Part shown: positions 1-8,514 of the stretch, piece by piece
Position numbering within the stretch: the stretch's first letter is position 1
Layout: each line of letters starts with the position of its first letter
Assembly (NCBI RefSeq): GCF_014884385.1
Contig: NZ_WKFH01000003.1
Location: 2,450,001-2,514,000 of the forward strand
Length of the DNA stretch: 64,000 nt
Direction of reading: 5' to 3'
Source of the DNA: Phycobacter azelaicus
GTDB lineage: Bacteria > Pseudomonadota > Alphaproteobacteria > Rhodobacterales > Rhodobacteraceae
Notes under the pieces: generated by a model
Told to the model about the DNA's origin: nothing
What the model saw: the letters and a program-made list of their open reading frames with translations, nothing else
Database searches by the model: none
Translations under genes and position numbers: made by a program

Positions 1-140
1 TCGATGTCGCCGAAACGGCGGATCAGGCCACCGTTCTTAAGGAGGAAAGCCGCGAGCAGGTGGCTCTGATCGGTCGGCCCAACCAGATGGAAGCCATCGC
101 TGCCCAAATGCAGAAACGCGCGCCTCAGTTCACGGACTGA
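1..140 (+). CDS. 3' end of an unidentified gene, possibly enoyl-CoA hydratase family
   Basis: The window opens inside an open frame (codons from base 3) that stops at 138-140 with TGA. About 45 residues are visible, ending in IGRPNQMEAIAAQMQKRAPQ. Crotonase-superfamily proteins often end in a helical tail with a similar '...F..KR.P.F' ending, so an enoyl-CoA hydratase/isomerase is a reasonable guess, but no active-site motif lies in the visible part. Its last 11 bases overlap the 3' end of the convergent cyclodeaminase gene. Confidence 0.5.
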   Translation, partial: DVAETADQATVLKEESREQVALIGRPNQMEAIAAQMQKRAPQFTD

Positions 141-1089
141 GGGGGCTCTGAGCCGTTAGGGCGGGCCAGATTGCCTGAACGGCGGTCAGGTCCTGCACGC
201 CTAGGCCAGAGAGGCAGGCGATGCTGGTTCGCTCAGGGAGCGGTTTCCTAACGATATCAATGATCGTGCCGAGTTCTTGCAGATCTTCAGTGCGGATCAG
301 GCCTTGGAGGATGGCCTGGCGTGGCGTTCCGAAGGCTTTCCCGGATGATCTTGAATCCACAAAGACCTGCGCACTGGCCAGGGCGGCGGGATGGATCTCA
401 CATTTGGTGGCATCATCCGAGCCGACCGAGGTTATGTGCTGACCGGGGCGCAGCCAATCGGGATGGATCAACGGCTTTCTCGCGCCAGTGGCAGCGACGA
501 TAGCATCAGAAGCACGGACGGCCCGCTCCAAATCCGTCGCTTCTTCAAAGCCAGTTGCTGGGAACTGGCCCTTGAGTGTTCTGATCAGCGCTTGCACCTT
601 TGCTTTGTCCCGTCCCCAGATCTGAACCATCGACATCGAACGCATCAGAAGCAGCGCTTCGGTTTGCAATCTGGCCTGACTGCCGGTGCCGACGATAAGG
701 GCAGTCTTTGCATCGTTCGGGACCAGCAGCCGGGCAACAACGGCTCCTGCAGCAGCGGTGCGGTAGTCAGAAATCAGGTGATCGTCCTGAAGGATCGCAA
801 GCGGTTTGCAGGTCTGGCTGTCAAAGACAGCGATCATGCCGCTGGAGGGCGGTTCCTCCCGGTTGGCCAAATGCTCGGACCAGCCCGCCATTTTGACCGT
901 GAAGATTGGACTGCCTGCGATCACTGCCGATTTGACATGGATGTCCGAGACCTCGCTGGGGTGTAGCACTTGGGCTGGGGTAGTTGTCTTTCCCTCTGCA
1001 ATGGCGCGAAAGGCCTGCTCGGCGGCGGGGATCAGCGCGGCAATGCCCAAGTGGGGGCGAATGTCCGAAGGGCTGTAGAATGGGATCAT
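130..1089 (-). CDS. Ornithine cyclodeaminase / mu-crystallin family protein
   Basis: 319 residues, the usual length for the family. The Rossmann NAD(P)-binding segment is visible as ALIVGTGSQARLQTEAL around residues 130-146, preceded by DYRTAAAGAV, and the family feature GSDDATKCEI follows near residue 224. Members include ornithine cyclodeaminase, delta1-pyrroline-2-carboxylate/ketimine reductases and alanine dehydrogenases; the substrate cannot be told from sequence alone. The start codon overlaps the stop of the upstream phzF-like gene by 4 bases (ATGA), so the two are co-translated, which suggests linked amino-acid metabolism. The 3' end overlaps the convergent gene before it. Confidence 0.85.
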   Translation of the reverse strand: MIPFYSPSDIRPHLGIAALIPAAEQAFRAIAEGKTTTPAQVLHPSEVSDIHVKSAVIAGSPIFTVKMAGWSEHLANREEPPSSGMIAVFDSQTCKPLAILQDDHLISDYRTAAAGAVVARLLVPNDAKTALIVGTGSQARLQTEALLLMRSMSMVQIWGRDKAKVQALIRTLKGQFPATGFEEATDLERAVRASDAIVAATGARKPLIHPDWLRPGQHITSVGSDDATKCEIHPAALASAQVFVDSRSSGKAFGTPRQAILQGLIRTEDLQELGTIIDIVRKPLPERTSIACLSGLGVQDLTAVQAIWPALTAQSPLSP

Positions 1090-1961
1090 GGGGCCACCAG
1101 CTCCCCTGAGCCGACAAACGAGACCTCTCCGGCGACGGTGACATGGGATACATCGTCAGAACTGCCGAATGGCGTCACCAGCAGCTCACTCGGTCGCTCC
1201 ATGAAATGTCCCTGCTTCAGGGGGAAGCTGCGATTTGGCTGCACCAGCCCGTGTTTCAGCGCATATGCGCCGATGACCCCGGCTGCACTGCCGGTGGCCA
1301 CATCTTCCATCAACCCGTCATTGTTCCAGTGACGCCCCTCAAAGCGCTCTACATCAAAGAGATAAGCGAATTCGGCGCCAAGCGCCTTAAGCCGATCCTC
1401 AAGATCCGATTTGATGATGCGGGCCTGTTCCAAGCCGCCCGTCATCGGGACCACGAGATATTTCAACCCGGTAGAGATGACCTCCAGTGGCAGATCCGCC
1501 AGCTGCGTTGGGGCCAGATTGAAGGCCTCGGCAATTTGCTGACGGGCGCAGTCGGACGCTATGCCAAGGAAGATTGGCCGCCCCTGATCCAGCGTGCCAA
1601 AGTAGCGTCCGGCGCGGGCCATGGTGGTGACGGTCACCCTGCGATTCCTGTGCAAGGCAAAGTTCCAGTTTTTGGTTCCGGCGTCGCCACTGGCCCGGTG
1701 CAGGCTGCAGGCCGCGCCGATGATGGGATGACCTGCAAAAGGAAGTTCCTCGAACAGGTCAAAGACGCGCGCTTTGATGCGTCCGTCAACCTTTTGCAGG
1801 AAGATCGATTCGAAGTGGCGAAGCTCCTGAGTCATGGTCAGCATCTGCGCCGCGCTAAGACCTGTGCTGTCGGGAAAGACCGCAAGACTGTTGCCAGCAT
1901 AGGGACGGGATGCGAAGACGTCGCAGTGGATGAAACTGTACGAAAGGCGCGGCTGCGGCAT
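1086..1961 (-). CDS. PhzF family epimerase/isomerase
   Basis: 291 residues with the PhzF signature: N-terminal FIHCDVFASRPYAGNSLAVF, the acidic catalytic neighbourhood HFESIFLQ near residue 49 and ELPFAGHPIIGAA near residue 72, and GRHWNNDGLMEDVATGSAAG in the second half-domain. PhzF-like proteins catalyse isomerisation or epimerisation of small carboxylic substrates. Here the gene precedes a cyclodeaminase-family gene with a 4-base overlap, so an amino-acid or imino-acid pathway is more likely than phenazine synthesis (no other phz genes nearby). It is divergent from an ArsR gene 32 bases away and probably shares its promoter region. Confidence 0.85.
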   Translation of the reverse strand: MPQPRLSYSFIHCDVFASRPYAGNSLAVFPDSTGLSAAQMLTMTQELRHFESIFLQKVDGRIKARVFDLFEELPFAGHPIIGAACSLHRASGDAGTKNWNFALHRNRRVTVTTMARAGRYFGTLDQGRPIFLGIASDCARQQIAEAFNLAPTQLADLPLEVISTGLKYLVVPMTGGLEQARIIKSDLEDRLKALGAEFAYLFDVERFEGRHWNNDGLMEDVATGSAAGVIGAYALKHGLVQPNRSFPLKQGHFMERPSELLVTPFGSSDDVSHVTVAGEVSFVGSGELVAP

Positions 1962-1965
1962 GTGT

Positions 1966-1993
1966 CTATCTACATAGTGATGGCTCTATATAG
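1966..1993. promoter_or_regulatory. Candidate ArsR-family operator in divergent promoter
   Basis: The 32-base gap between the phzF-like gene and arsR holds two dyads: CTATCTACATAG (1966-1977, outer CTAT/ATAG arms) and the perfect palindrome CTATATAG (1986-1993), which abuts the arsR start codon. ArsR-type repressors bind AT-rich imperfect palindromes overlapping promoters, so this is a plausible autoregulatory site. The arsR start has no obvious Shine-Dalgarno, so its transcript may be leaderless. Binding is inferred. Confidence 0.4.
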
Positions 1994-2362
1994 ATGGTTG
2001 ACTATACTCCTGCTGATCTCATGTCAATCGCGGCGGCGCTCAAGGTGCTGGCGAATGAAAACCGCTTGCAGATCCTGCACTGGCTCAGCGATCCCGAACG
2101 GCATTTCCCACCACAGGAGGATGGCGACTTGGTGGAGGATGGTGTCTGTGTCGGCTTCATAACGGACAAGATCGGTTTGAGGCAGCCAACCGTCACAAAT
2201 CACATGCGCCTTTTGCAGGACGCTGGCCTCGTTGAGAGCAAGAAGATCAAGAACTGGGTGTTCTACAAATTGGTGCCCTCTCGCGCGGCTGAAGTCCTGC
2301 AGCAGACCGCGCGCCTGTGGGATGGATCACAGGTGGACAGGACGGCTGATTCCATGGGTTGA
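1994..2362 (+). CDS. ArsR family winged-helix regulator
   Basis: 122 residues with a typical ArsR winged helix: ALKVLANENRLQILHWL (residues 14-30), then recognition-helix region LRQPTVTNHMRLLQDAGLVE and the wing KIKNWVFYKL. There is one cysteine (GVCVGF) and no ELCVCDL-type cysteine cluster, so it is probably not a classical arsenic/cadmium sensor. It is divergent from the phzF/cyclodeaminase pair. Downstream lies the ferric-reductase-like gene, whose chosen ATG is 44 bases after this stop, so this gene may regulate both directions. Confidence 0.85.
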   Translation: MVDYTPADLMSIAAALKVLANENRLQILHWLSDPERHFPPQEDGDLVEDGVCVGFITDKIGLRQPTVTNHMRLLQDAGLVESKKIKNWVFYKLVPSRAAEVLQQTARLWDGSQVDRTADSMG

Positions 2363-2406
2363 GCAGGATCAAAGACCGAGGTGGGGAGAAGGGTCAGGAA
2401 GACAGT

Positions 2407-3705
2407 ATGAAATCGCTATTCCTTCTCCTGCTATACGCTGTTGTTGTAACTCTGCCTCTAGGCTTTTCCTGGGTGTTCGGAGGTGGGCCGCGCCCCTTCT
2501 GGGCCGAACTTGGGACCGGGTTGGGCATGCTCGCCTTCTCCATGATCTTGATCGAGTTCGTGCTGTCAGGGCGCTTCCGCAAGGTGTCGTCTGGCATTGG
2601 CATGGATGTGACCATGCGGTTTCATCAAGTAATGGCCCGCGCGGCGCTGGTCTTTGCCCTGTTGCACCCCTTTCTCTATGGTGGGGCTCCTGCCGGAGGC
2701 CCGCGGCCTTGGGACACGACGCGGGTTCTGACGGTCAGTACCGATATTTCGGCCATGGCTGGCGGGATCCTCGCTTTCGTTTTGCTGCCAGCGCTGGTGG
2801 CTCTTGCGGTCTATCGCCCGCAGCTTGACTATAAGTACGAGACATGGCGGCTTATGCACGGGATCGGCGCTGTGCTGATCGCAGGCGCTTTGCTGCATCA
2901 TGCATTAAGTGCCGGCAGGTACAGTGCAGAGACGGAGTTGATCTGGCTCTGGTCTGCATTGACCGGACTTGCCGTGGGCTCGCTGATCTGGGTCTATGTC
3001 ATTGAGCCCGCGCGGGCGCGTCCCTGGCGCGTCACGAAAATCGAGCGTCTCACGCCGCGCCAGTGGGGCGTTACCGTCTCGCCGGAGGGCCATAAGGGCC
3101 TCTCCTACAAGGCTGGGCAGTTCGCTTGGCTCAACATCGGCCATTCGTCCTATTCCCTGAATGAAAACCCGTTCTCGATCAGCTCTGCCCCAGGTGCCAG
3201 TCCAGATGTGTCCTTCGTCATTAAAGAGCTGGGTGATTTCACGGGGAGCTTGGACCAGGTCAAGATCGGGACGCGCGTCTATCTTGATGCGCCCTACGGC
3301 AATCTGACAATCGAAGGACGGGCTGAGCCTGGGATCGCGCTGATTGCGGGCGGCGTTGGCATAGCGCCGATGCTGAGCATCCTGCGTCACTTGCGCCTGA
3401 CCGATGATCCTCGCGCGGTTCGAATTTTTTATGGCAACAGAGCCGAAGAACAGATCGTCTTTCGCGAGGAGCTGGAGGCAGAGGATACGGTTTTTGTTCT
3501 CTCGGAGCCGCCCGAAGGGTGGACAGGAGAGACCGGCATGATCGACAGCGCCTTGCTGGATCGTTCGTTCAAGCCCGAGGAAGTTCGCAGCTGGCTCTTT
3601 GTCCTATGCGGACCGCCTGCGATGATGGATTCGGTCGAGGATCATCTGATTGCGCGCGGTGCACCATCGGACCGGATCCTGTCTGAAAGGTTCGATTATG
3701 ACTGA
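2407..3705 (+). CDS. Ferric reductase-like transmembrane flavocytochrome (FRE/NOX-like)
   Basis: 432 residues from ATG 2407, preceded by an AGGAAG ribosome site; an upstream TTG at 2359 would add 16 residues overlapping arsR and is less likely. The N-terminal half has about six membrane helices with histidines positioned like haem ligands (RFHQVM His73, LLHPF His87, LMHGIG His151, LHHAL His164). The C-terminal half is an FNR-type reductase: FAD motif NENPFSISSA (about 252-261), NAD(P)-binding GGVGIAPML, and CGPPAMMDSVED near the end. Such proteins move electrons from cytoplasmic NAD(P)H across the membrane to an acceptor such as ferric iron or oxygen; the acceptor is unknown here. The following 35-codon gene overlaps its end. 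Confidence 0.85.
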   Translation: MKSLFLLLLYAVVVTLPLGFSWVFGGGPRPFWAELGTGLGMLAFSMILIEFVLSGRFRKVSSGIGMDVTMRFHQVMARAALVFALLHPFLYGGAPAGGPRPWDTTRVLTVSTDISAMAGGILAFVLLPALVALAVYRPQLDYKYETWRLMHGIGAVLIAGALLHHALSAGRYSAETELIWLWSALTGLAVGSLIWVYVIEPARARPWRVTKIERLTPRQWGVTVSPEGHKGLSYKAGQFAWLNIGHSSYSLNENPFSISSAPGASPDVSFVIKELGDFTGSLDQVKIGTRVYLDAPYGNLTIEGRAEPGIALIAGGVGIAPMLSILRHLRLTDDPRAVRIFYGNRAEEQIVFREELEAEDTVFVLSEPPEGWTGETGMIDSALLDRSFKPEEVRSWLFVLCGPPAMMDSVEDHLIARGAPSDRILSERFDYD

Positions 3706-3805
3706 TCTGATGAAAAACAGACCGATGCGCCGCCGGGTGTCTTTGGCGATCAGAGGGGTTTTGGCCCTTATCGTCCTGATGCTTTTTGCCTTCGTGCTGC
3801 GATAA
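3698..3805 (+). CDS. Small single-span membrane protein coupled to the ferric-reductase-like gene
   Basis: A 35-codon frame starts at ATG 3698, overlapping the reductase stop (ATGACTGA), and ends at TAA 3805. It begins MTDLMKNRPMRRRVSLAIRG, an Arg-rich cytoplasmic start, and continues into one hydrophobic helix of about 16 residues (GVLALIVLMLFAFVLR). The inside-positive topology and the translational overlap argue that it is real and may be a small accessory subunit of the flavocytochrome. I do not recognise a named family. No Shine-Dalgarno of its own is needed if translation is coupled. Confidence 0.55.
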   Translation: MTDLMKNRPMRRRVSLAIRGVLALIVLMLFAFVLR

Positions 3806-3856
3806 TCGCGCGTAGCGCGCACGCCGTTGGAGCCAACGGTCGACAGTCCAGATCGC

Positions 3857-4162
3857 TCAGTCCAGATCAGTCCACGGCCAGGGTTTCACATTGCTGGCTG
3901 CGGTCTGATATCGTGCCGCCTTGGCCACCCAGATGCCAAGATCAGTGCCAAAATCAGCAATGCGTTCATTTGGTTGTTTGTTGTTCAGGGCCATGACCAG
4001 AAATTGCAGCACGGTCACGACACCAAGAACGGTCTGGGCGAACTGGATCATCAACCATATGATGACCATGTAGACGAGCCGCATCAGCAGGCTCTCTGCA
4101 CTTTCTGGCTCGAACTGTTCGCCGTGCAAACGGCCATCAATCTTGTGGTCATCCTGTGCCAT
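3857..4162 (-). CDS. DUF4389 domain membrane protein
   Basis: 101 residues from ATG 4162, which is preceded by an ACAGGA ribosome site. A longer frame starting at 4246 has no such site and adds low-complexity sequence. The DUF4389 features are LLMRLVYMVIIWLMIQFAQT followed by a second hydrophobic stretch (VLGVVTVLQFLVMAL), NNKQPNERIADFGTDLG and a C-terminal KPWPW motif. It is predicted to have two membrane segments; the function is unknown. It lies downstream of, and on the same strand as, the aldolase gene. Confidence 0.75.
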   Translation of the reverse strand: MAQDDHKIDGRLHGEQFEPESAESLLMRLVYMVIIWLMIQFAQTVLGVVTVLQFLVMALNNKQPNERIADFGTDLGIWVAKAARYQTAASNVKPWPWTDLD

Positions 4163-4287
4163 AATCGGTCCTGTCCCAAATGCGCGTACCAAATCTGCTG
4201 GGTGCAATATAGGCAGGCTCTGGCCGAGAAAAAAGACAAAGGCCACGCCTGAACGCAGGCGCGGCCCAGAAATGGTATGTGCAGACC

Positions 4288-5190
4288 TTACAGAGAGGCG
4301 TTGTAGATCTTGGAGATATTGGCGCCAAGTGCAGCGTTATAGTCTGCATCGCTCATGGCGACGTTCAGACCCTCTGTCAGCGCACGGCTGAAGGAGGCGA
4401 TCATCTTGGCGTTCTGCGACAGCTTCTCACAAGCGTCATCGGTGCTGTAACCGCCGGAAAGTGCCACAACGCGCACAACTTCGGGGTGATCTGCCAGATC
4501 ATCATAGAGACCGGCTTCGCTCGGGATGGTCAGCTTCAGTGCAACCTTGGTGCCTGCAGGCAGTGCGTCAAGGGCGGCTGTTAGTTCTGCCTTGAGGATC
4601 GCTTCGGCTTCGGCCTTGGTGGCGGAGTGGATGTCCACTTCGGGTTCGATGATCGGCACCAGACCGGCAGCTGCAATCTGTTTGCCCACTTCGAATTGCT
4701 GCGCGACCACGTTCTTGATCCCGACGGCGTTGGCGTCCTTGATGACCGAGCGCATCTTGGTGCCAAAAATCCCCGCATCAACCGCACGCGCAAGAAGCGC
4801 GTCCAGATCGGGCATCGGCTTCATCATCTGCGCGCCGTCCTGTTCGTCGGCCAGACCCTTGTCGACCTTGAGGAAGGGGACCACCCCGCACTTCTCCCAC
4901 AGGTACTGCGGCACCTGAATGCCGTCGATGGCGTTGTCCATCGTCTTTTCAAACAGGATAGCACCAAGGATCTTGTCGCTGTTGAAATCCGGTGCGGTGA
5001 TGATGCGGGCGCGCATTTTCTGGATTTCACCGAACATCTCTTCGTCGTTTGAATAGGCATCTTCCATGACGCCATAAAGCGCGAGTGCCTTCGGAGTGGA
5101 GCCACCGGACTGGTCCAGAGCCGCAATAAAGCCTTTGCCGTTTGCGATACGGTCGAATTGTGCCTGCTGGGTGGACGTCTCTTGCGCCAT
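4288..5190 (-). CDS. fda: Class I fructose-bisphosphate aldolase
   Basis: 300 residues starting [20 protein letters not shown], with [17 protein letters not shown] near the start, FLKVDKGL in the middle, and [10 protein letters not shown] with [12 protein letters not shown] toward the end. These match the bacterial class I (Schiff-base) fructose-1,6-bisphosphate aldolases, which interconvert fructose 1,6-bisphosphate with dihydroxyacetone phosphate and glyceraldehyde 3-phosphate in glycolysis/gluconeogenesis. The ATG at 5190 has a GGAG site 11 bases upstream; an upstream in-frame ATG at 5208 is less well placed. Confidence 0.92.
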   Translation of the reverse strand: MAQETSTQQAQFDRIANGKGFIAALDQSGGSTPKALALYGVMEDAYSNDEEMFGEIQKMRARIITAPDFNSDKILGAILFEKTMDNAIDGIQVPQYLWEKCGVVPFLKVDKGLADEQDGAQMMKPMPDLDALLARAVDAGIFGTKMRSVIKDANAVGIKNVVAQQFEVGKQIAAAGLVPIIEPEVDIHSATKAEAEAILKAELTAALDALPAGTKVALKLTIPSEAGLYDDLADHPEVVRVVALSGGYSTDDACEKLSQNAKMIASFSRALTEGLNVAMSDADYNAALGANISKIYNASL

Positions 5191-5281
5191 GTGTAGGGAT
5201 CTCCGCAAATACTGTTGGACTATCTTTGATCGTCTATATCGTGCCTCCGCGCAGAAACAACTGCGGGATCAGCCGGTTGCG

Positions 5282-5638
5282 CTAACGAAAGAAGGATTTT
5301 CGGGCATCGCGCGCCATATTGTAGCGTATTTCAAGATCTGCGATGCGGGTCATGGCCGCACGGCGCTCGGCCTCATCTGACAGGGACGCATAGTCCGTCC
5401 GCGCCTGGTCGAGTTCCTTCTTGATTTTGAATTCTTCTGGCACGGCGCCTGCTTCGGCCATGATGCGGATGCCTGCCGAAAGGCCGGGGTCTACCAACTC
5501 CTGTCCGGTGCGATCGGGCAGCGGCTTGCCTTCACCTTCCAGCCCGGACAGTTTTCCTTGGGCCGAGGCCGTCTGGATTTGGCGTTCGATCAGGTTGCGA
5601 AAGGCACGTATCATGTCTTCAAACTGAGCCTTTTTCAC
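5282..5638 (-). CDS. DUF1992 (DnaJ C28-like) protein
   Basis: 118 residues with the DUF1992 signature: an amphipathic N-terminus (LIERQIQTASAQGKL), then GLEGEGKPLPDR, the very conserved G-KPLP turn, followed by LSAGIRIMAEAGAVPEEF and a charged helix. The same domain occurs in eukaryotic DNAJC28. Function is not established; it is a cytosolic protein. It is immediately downstream of a small exported-protein gene on the same strand (19-base gap). Confidence 0.8.
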   Translation of the reverse strand: MKKAQFEDMIRAFRNLIERQIQTASAQGKLSGLEGEGKPLPDRTGQELVDPGLSAGIRIMAEAGAVPEEFKIKKELDQARTDYASLSDEAERRAAMTRIADLEIRYNMARDARKSFFR

Positions 5639-5657
5639 AGGCTCTGCAAGGCTCTGG

Positions 5658-5933
5658 TCAGCCTTTGCAACCTTTGTCCGAGAATTGAATGACCATGCCT
5701 TTCATCTCGACCATGCCCCGTTCGCCCCAGCTCCGGATAATGTCTCGGGTTTCGCTTTTGGTGAAGTCATGCTTGGGCAGCATGTCGTCTGCTTCGGCCG
5801 TGGTCATCTTGCAGCCGTTGTCGCGGATCAGTTGCAGCAAGAGGTCTGACCGCTCTTCACCGCTGGCTGCGGCGGCCTGGGCAAAGGCGCCAAAGGGCAG
5901 CGTGAGAGCAAGAGCAAAAAGGGCAGGGCGCAT
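5658..5933 (-). CDS. Small exported conserved protein
   Basis: 91 residues: a signal peptide (MRPALFALALTLPFGAFAQA, probable cleavage after AQA near residue 20) followed by a mature domain of about 70 residues with two cysteines (NGCKM and DKGCKG) that could form a disulfide. Its ERSDLLLQLIRDNGC and EADDMLPKHDF features look like small periplasmic proteins common in roseobacters; I do not know a function. It is upstream of the DUF1992 gene and probably in one transcript. Confidence 0.7.
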   Translation of the reverse strand: MRPALFALALTLPFGAFAQAAAASGEERSDLLLQLIRDNGCKMTTAEADDMLPKHDFTKSETRDIIRSWGERGMVEMKGMVIQFSDKGCKG

Positions 5934-6111
5934 GGGAATCTCCTGAAATCAAAATGCCAGGCTCACGACTGGTGAACCCGCGACCACCCTAAAGGTTCAC
6001 AAGATCAGAGACAGGGGAAAACAGCAGGGACTGGACCCATGGCGCGCGGCAGAACGCAAAACGGCAGACCGTAAGGCCTGCCGTCGCTTTGAACTTGCCT
6101 CGTGTCCGCTT

Positions 6112-7755
6112 TTAGACGAGACGCGAGGTGTCCTTGGCCGCGCGCACAAAATCCTTGAACAGGGGATGCGGCGCGAAGGGTTTGGATTTCAATTCCGGGT
6201 GGAACTGAACGCCGATGAACCAGGGGTGATCTGACCATTCCACGATCTCTGGCAGGCGACCATCCGGGGACATGCCAGAGAATTTCAGCCCGCAGGCCTC
6301 CAGCTGGTCCTTGTATTTGATGTCCACCTCATAGCGGTGGCGGTGGCGTTCCTCGATGTGAGTACTGCCGTACACCTCAGCCACCTTGGAGCCTTCGGTG
6401 AGCGTGGCATCATAGGCGCCCAAACGCATGGTGCCGCCCTTGTCGTCATCGGCCTTGCGGCTGACCTTGTGGTTGCCCTGCACCCATTCCTTCAGGTGGT
6501 AGACCACGGGTTCGAACCGTTTCTTGCCCGCCTCATGGTCGAACTCCTCGGATCCCGCTTCGGTGATGCCTGCGACGTTGCGCGCCGCCTCGATCACCGC
6601 CATCTGCATACCAAGGCAGATCCCCAAGTAGGGGACCTTGTGCTCACGCGCATATTGGGCGGCCTTGATCTTGCCCTCGGTGCCGCGCTCGCCAAAGCCG
6701 CCGGGCACCAGAATGGCGTGAAAGCCCTGCAGGTGGGGCGTTGCATCCTCGCGGTCAAAGAGCTCTGCATCGACCCATTCGATCTTGACTTTGACCCGGT
6801 TGGCCATACCGCCGTGGGTCAGCGCTTCGGCGATGGATTTGTAGGCATCTTCCAACTGGGTGTACTTGCCGACGATGGCCACCTTCACCTCGCCTTCGGG
6901 GTTGTAGATGCGGTCGGCCACATCGTCCCAGCGGCTGAGGTTGGGCTTGGGGGCGGGCGCAATGCCGAAAGCATCCAGAACCGCCTGATCCATGCCCTCA
7001 CGGTGGTAGGCCAGCGGCGCCTCGTAGATGGACTTCAGATCCTGCGCGGCGATGACGCTGTCGGGGCGCACATTGCAGAACAGGGCCAGCTTTTCGCGTT
7101 CTTTCTGCGGGATCGGCCCTTCGGAGCGGCAGACCAGGATATCGGGCGCCAGACCGATTGAGCGCAGCTCCTTGACCGAATGCTGGGTCGGCTTGGTTTT
7201 CAGCTCTCCGCTGGCCTTGATGTAGGGCAGCAACGTCAGGTGCATGAAAATACATTGGCCGCGCGGCTTGTCCTGGCTGAACTGGCGGATGGCTTCAAAG
7301 AAGGGGAGGCCCTCGATATCACCCACGGTACCGCCGATCTCGCAGAGCATGAAATCGACCTCATCTTCACCGATGGAGATGAACTCCTTGATCTCGTTGG
7401 TGACGTGCGGGATCACCTGAATGGTCTTGCCAAGGTAATCGCCGCGGCGCTCTTTCTCTAGCACGTTGGAATAGATCCGCCCCGACGAGACCGAGTCGGT
7501 CTTGCGCGCGGCAACGCCAGTGAAGCGTTCATAATGGCCAAGATCCAGATCGGTTTCAGCGCCATCGTCGGTGACAAAGACCTCGCCGTGTTCAAATGGG
7601 CTCATCGTGCCCGGATCGACGTTGAGGTAGGGGTCCAGCTTGCGCAGCCGCACGGAGTATCCGCGCGCCTGCAGCAATGCCCCAAGAGCCGCCGATGCCA
7701 GCCCTTTTCCAAGCGATGATACAACGCCGCCAGTGATGAAGATAAATCGCGCCAT
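6112..7755 (-). CDS. pyrG: CTP synthase
   Basis: 547 residues, full length. The N-terminal amidoligase domain starts [20 protein letters not shown] with the P-loop and continues [20 protein letters not shown]. The C-terminal class I glutamine amidotransferase domain has the nucleophile motif [14 protein letters not shown] and the His/Glu pair [11 protein letters not shown]. It converts UTP, ATP and glutamine to CTP. It lies 160 bases downstream of secG on the same strand, as commonly seen in alphaproteobacteria. Confidence 0.98.
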   Translation of the reverse strand: MARFIFITGGVVSSLGKGLASAALGALLQARGYSVRLRKLDPYLNVDPGTMSPFEHGEVFVTDDGAETDLDLGHYERFTGVAARKTDSVSSGRIYSNVLEKERRGDYLGKTIQVIPHVTNEIKEFISIGEDEVDFMLCEIGGTVGDIEGLPFFEAIRQFSQDKPRGQCIFMHLTLLPYIKASGELKTKPTQHSVKELRSIGLAPDILVCRSEGPIPQKEREKLALFCNVRPDSVIAAQDLKSIYEAPLAYHREGMDQAVLDAFGIAPAPKPNLSRWDDVADRIYNPEGEVKVAIVGKYTQLEDAYKSIAEALTHGGMANRVKVKIEWVDAELFDREDATPHLQGFHAILVPGGFGERGTEGKIKAAQYAREHKVPYLGICLGMQMAVIEAARNVAGITEAGSEEFDHEAGKKRFEPVVYHLKEWVQGNHKVSRKADDDKGGTMRLGAYDATLTEGSKVAEVYGSTHIEERHRHRYEVDIKYKDQLEACGLKFSGMSPDGRLPEIVEWSDHPWFIGVQFHPELKSKPFAPHPLFKDFVRAAKDTSRLV

Positions 7756-7915
7756 GAGTGTTCGGCTGCCCCCGTGAGAAGTCAGATTTCAGCTGCCCGG
7801 CGGCTCGTGAAAACCGCAGCACCACGGGACTTTACATATAAAGGATTCGGCCAACAGGCGCAAGGGAACCGCAAGATGCTGTTACGGTCCCTTTTGTGTT
7901 TTCTAGGTGTAGTCT

Positions 7916-8284
7916 TTAGTCGGCGCTTGGTACCAGCGGCGCGTTGTCACCTTCTGCCGGTGGCAAAAGATCGCTGCCAAGGGGCGCAGCGGGTGTCAGA
8001 TCCTCGGTCTCGCTACCTGCAGGTGCGGTAATGCGATCAGCGACGGAAGATCCCGCCGACTTCTGTGCGGCAAGCACTGTCAGGGTGATCGATGTCCCGA
8101 TAAAGGCGACTGCGAGGATCCAGGTTACTTTGCTGAGCGCGGTTGCCGCAGCCCGGCCTGTCATGGCACCGCCGCCGCCACCGCCGCCCATGCCAAGACC
8201 GCCGCCCTCGGAGCGCTGCATCAGAACGACGGCAATCAGGCCCAGAGCCAGAAGAAGATGGATGATCAGTACAACGTTTTCCAT
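7916..8284 (-). CDS. secG: Preprotein translocase subunit SecG
   Basis: 122 residues from ATG 8284 (a longer frame from 8389 would put an implausible proline-rich extension before the first helix). It shows the standard SecG plan: helix 1 MENVVLIIHLLLALGLIAV, then VLMQRSEGGGLG, a poly-glycine loop, and helix 2 WILAVAFIGTSITLTVLAA. The acidic and proline-rich C-terminal tail (about 35 residues) is longer than in enterobacteria but usual in this group. It forms the SecYEG channel in the inner membrane. Confidence 0.93.
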   Translation of the reverse strand: MENVVLIIHLLLALGLIAVVLMQRSEGGGLGMGGGGGGGAMTGRAAATALSKVTWILAVAFIGTSITLTVLAAQKSAGSSVADRITAPAGSETEDLTPAAPLGSDLLPPAEGDNAPLVPSAD

Positions 8285-8514
8285 GGGTCCCTGCGGCGAT
8301 TGGCTCAGAAGTATCGGGCGGTAAATAGGCAAGAAACCGGGCAGGGGCAAGGGTGGAGTTGTCCGTGCAGCATTCTGACGGGGCACCATCTGGACAACAG
8401 AGGCGGAGCTTTGCCACCTGTGGTGCCGATCCGGGTCAGGAATACCCGTGTTTTGCAGGGTTTGACGGTATTTCTGGCTGGACAGACAGGCATTCGCAGG
8501 GGCAGGGTTTCAAT

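Noticed and set aside
6337..7161. 274-codon plus-strand frame
   Set aside because: Lies wholly opposite pyrG and shows only the mirror of its codons.
7876..7906. Hairpin AAGGGAACCG...CGGTCCCTTTT between secG and pyrG
   Set aside because: The T run is on the plus strand, where no gene ends, and the stem has a mismatch; no clear role as a minus-strand terminator.
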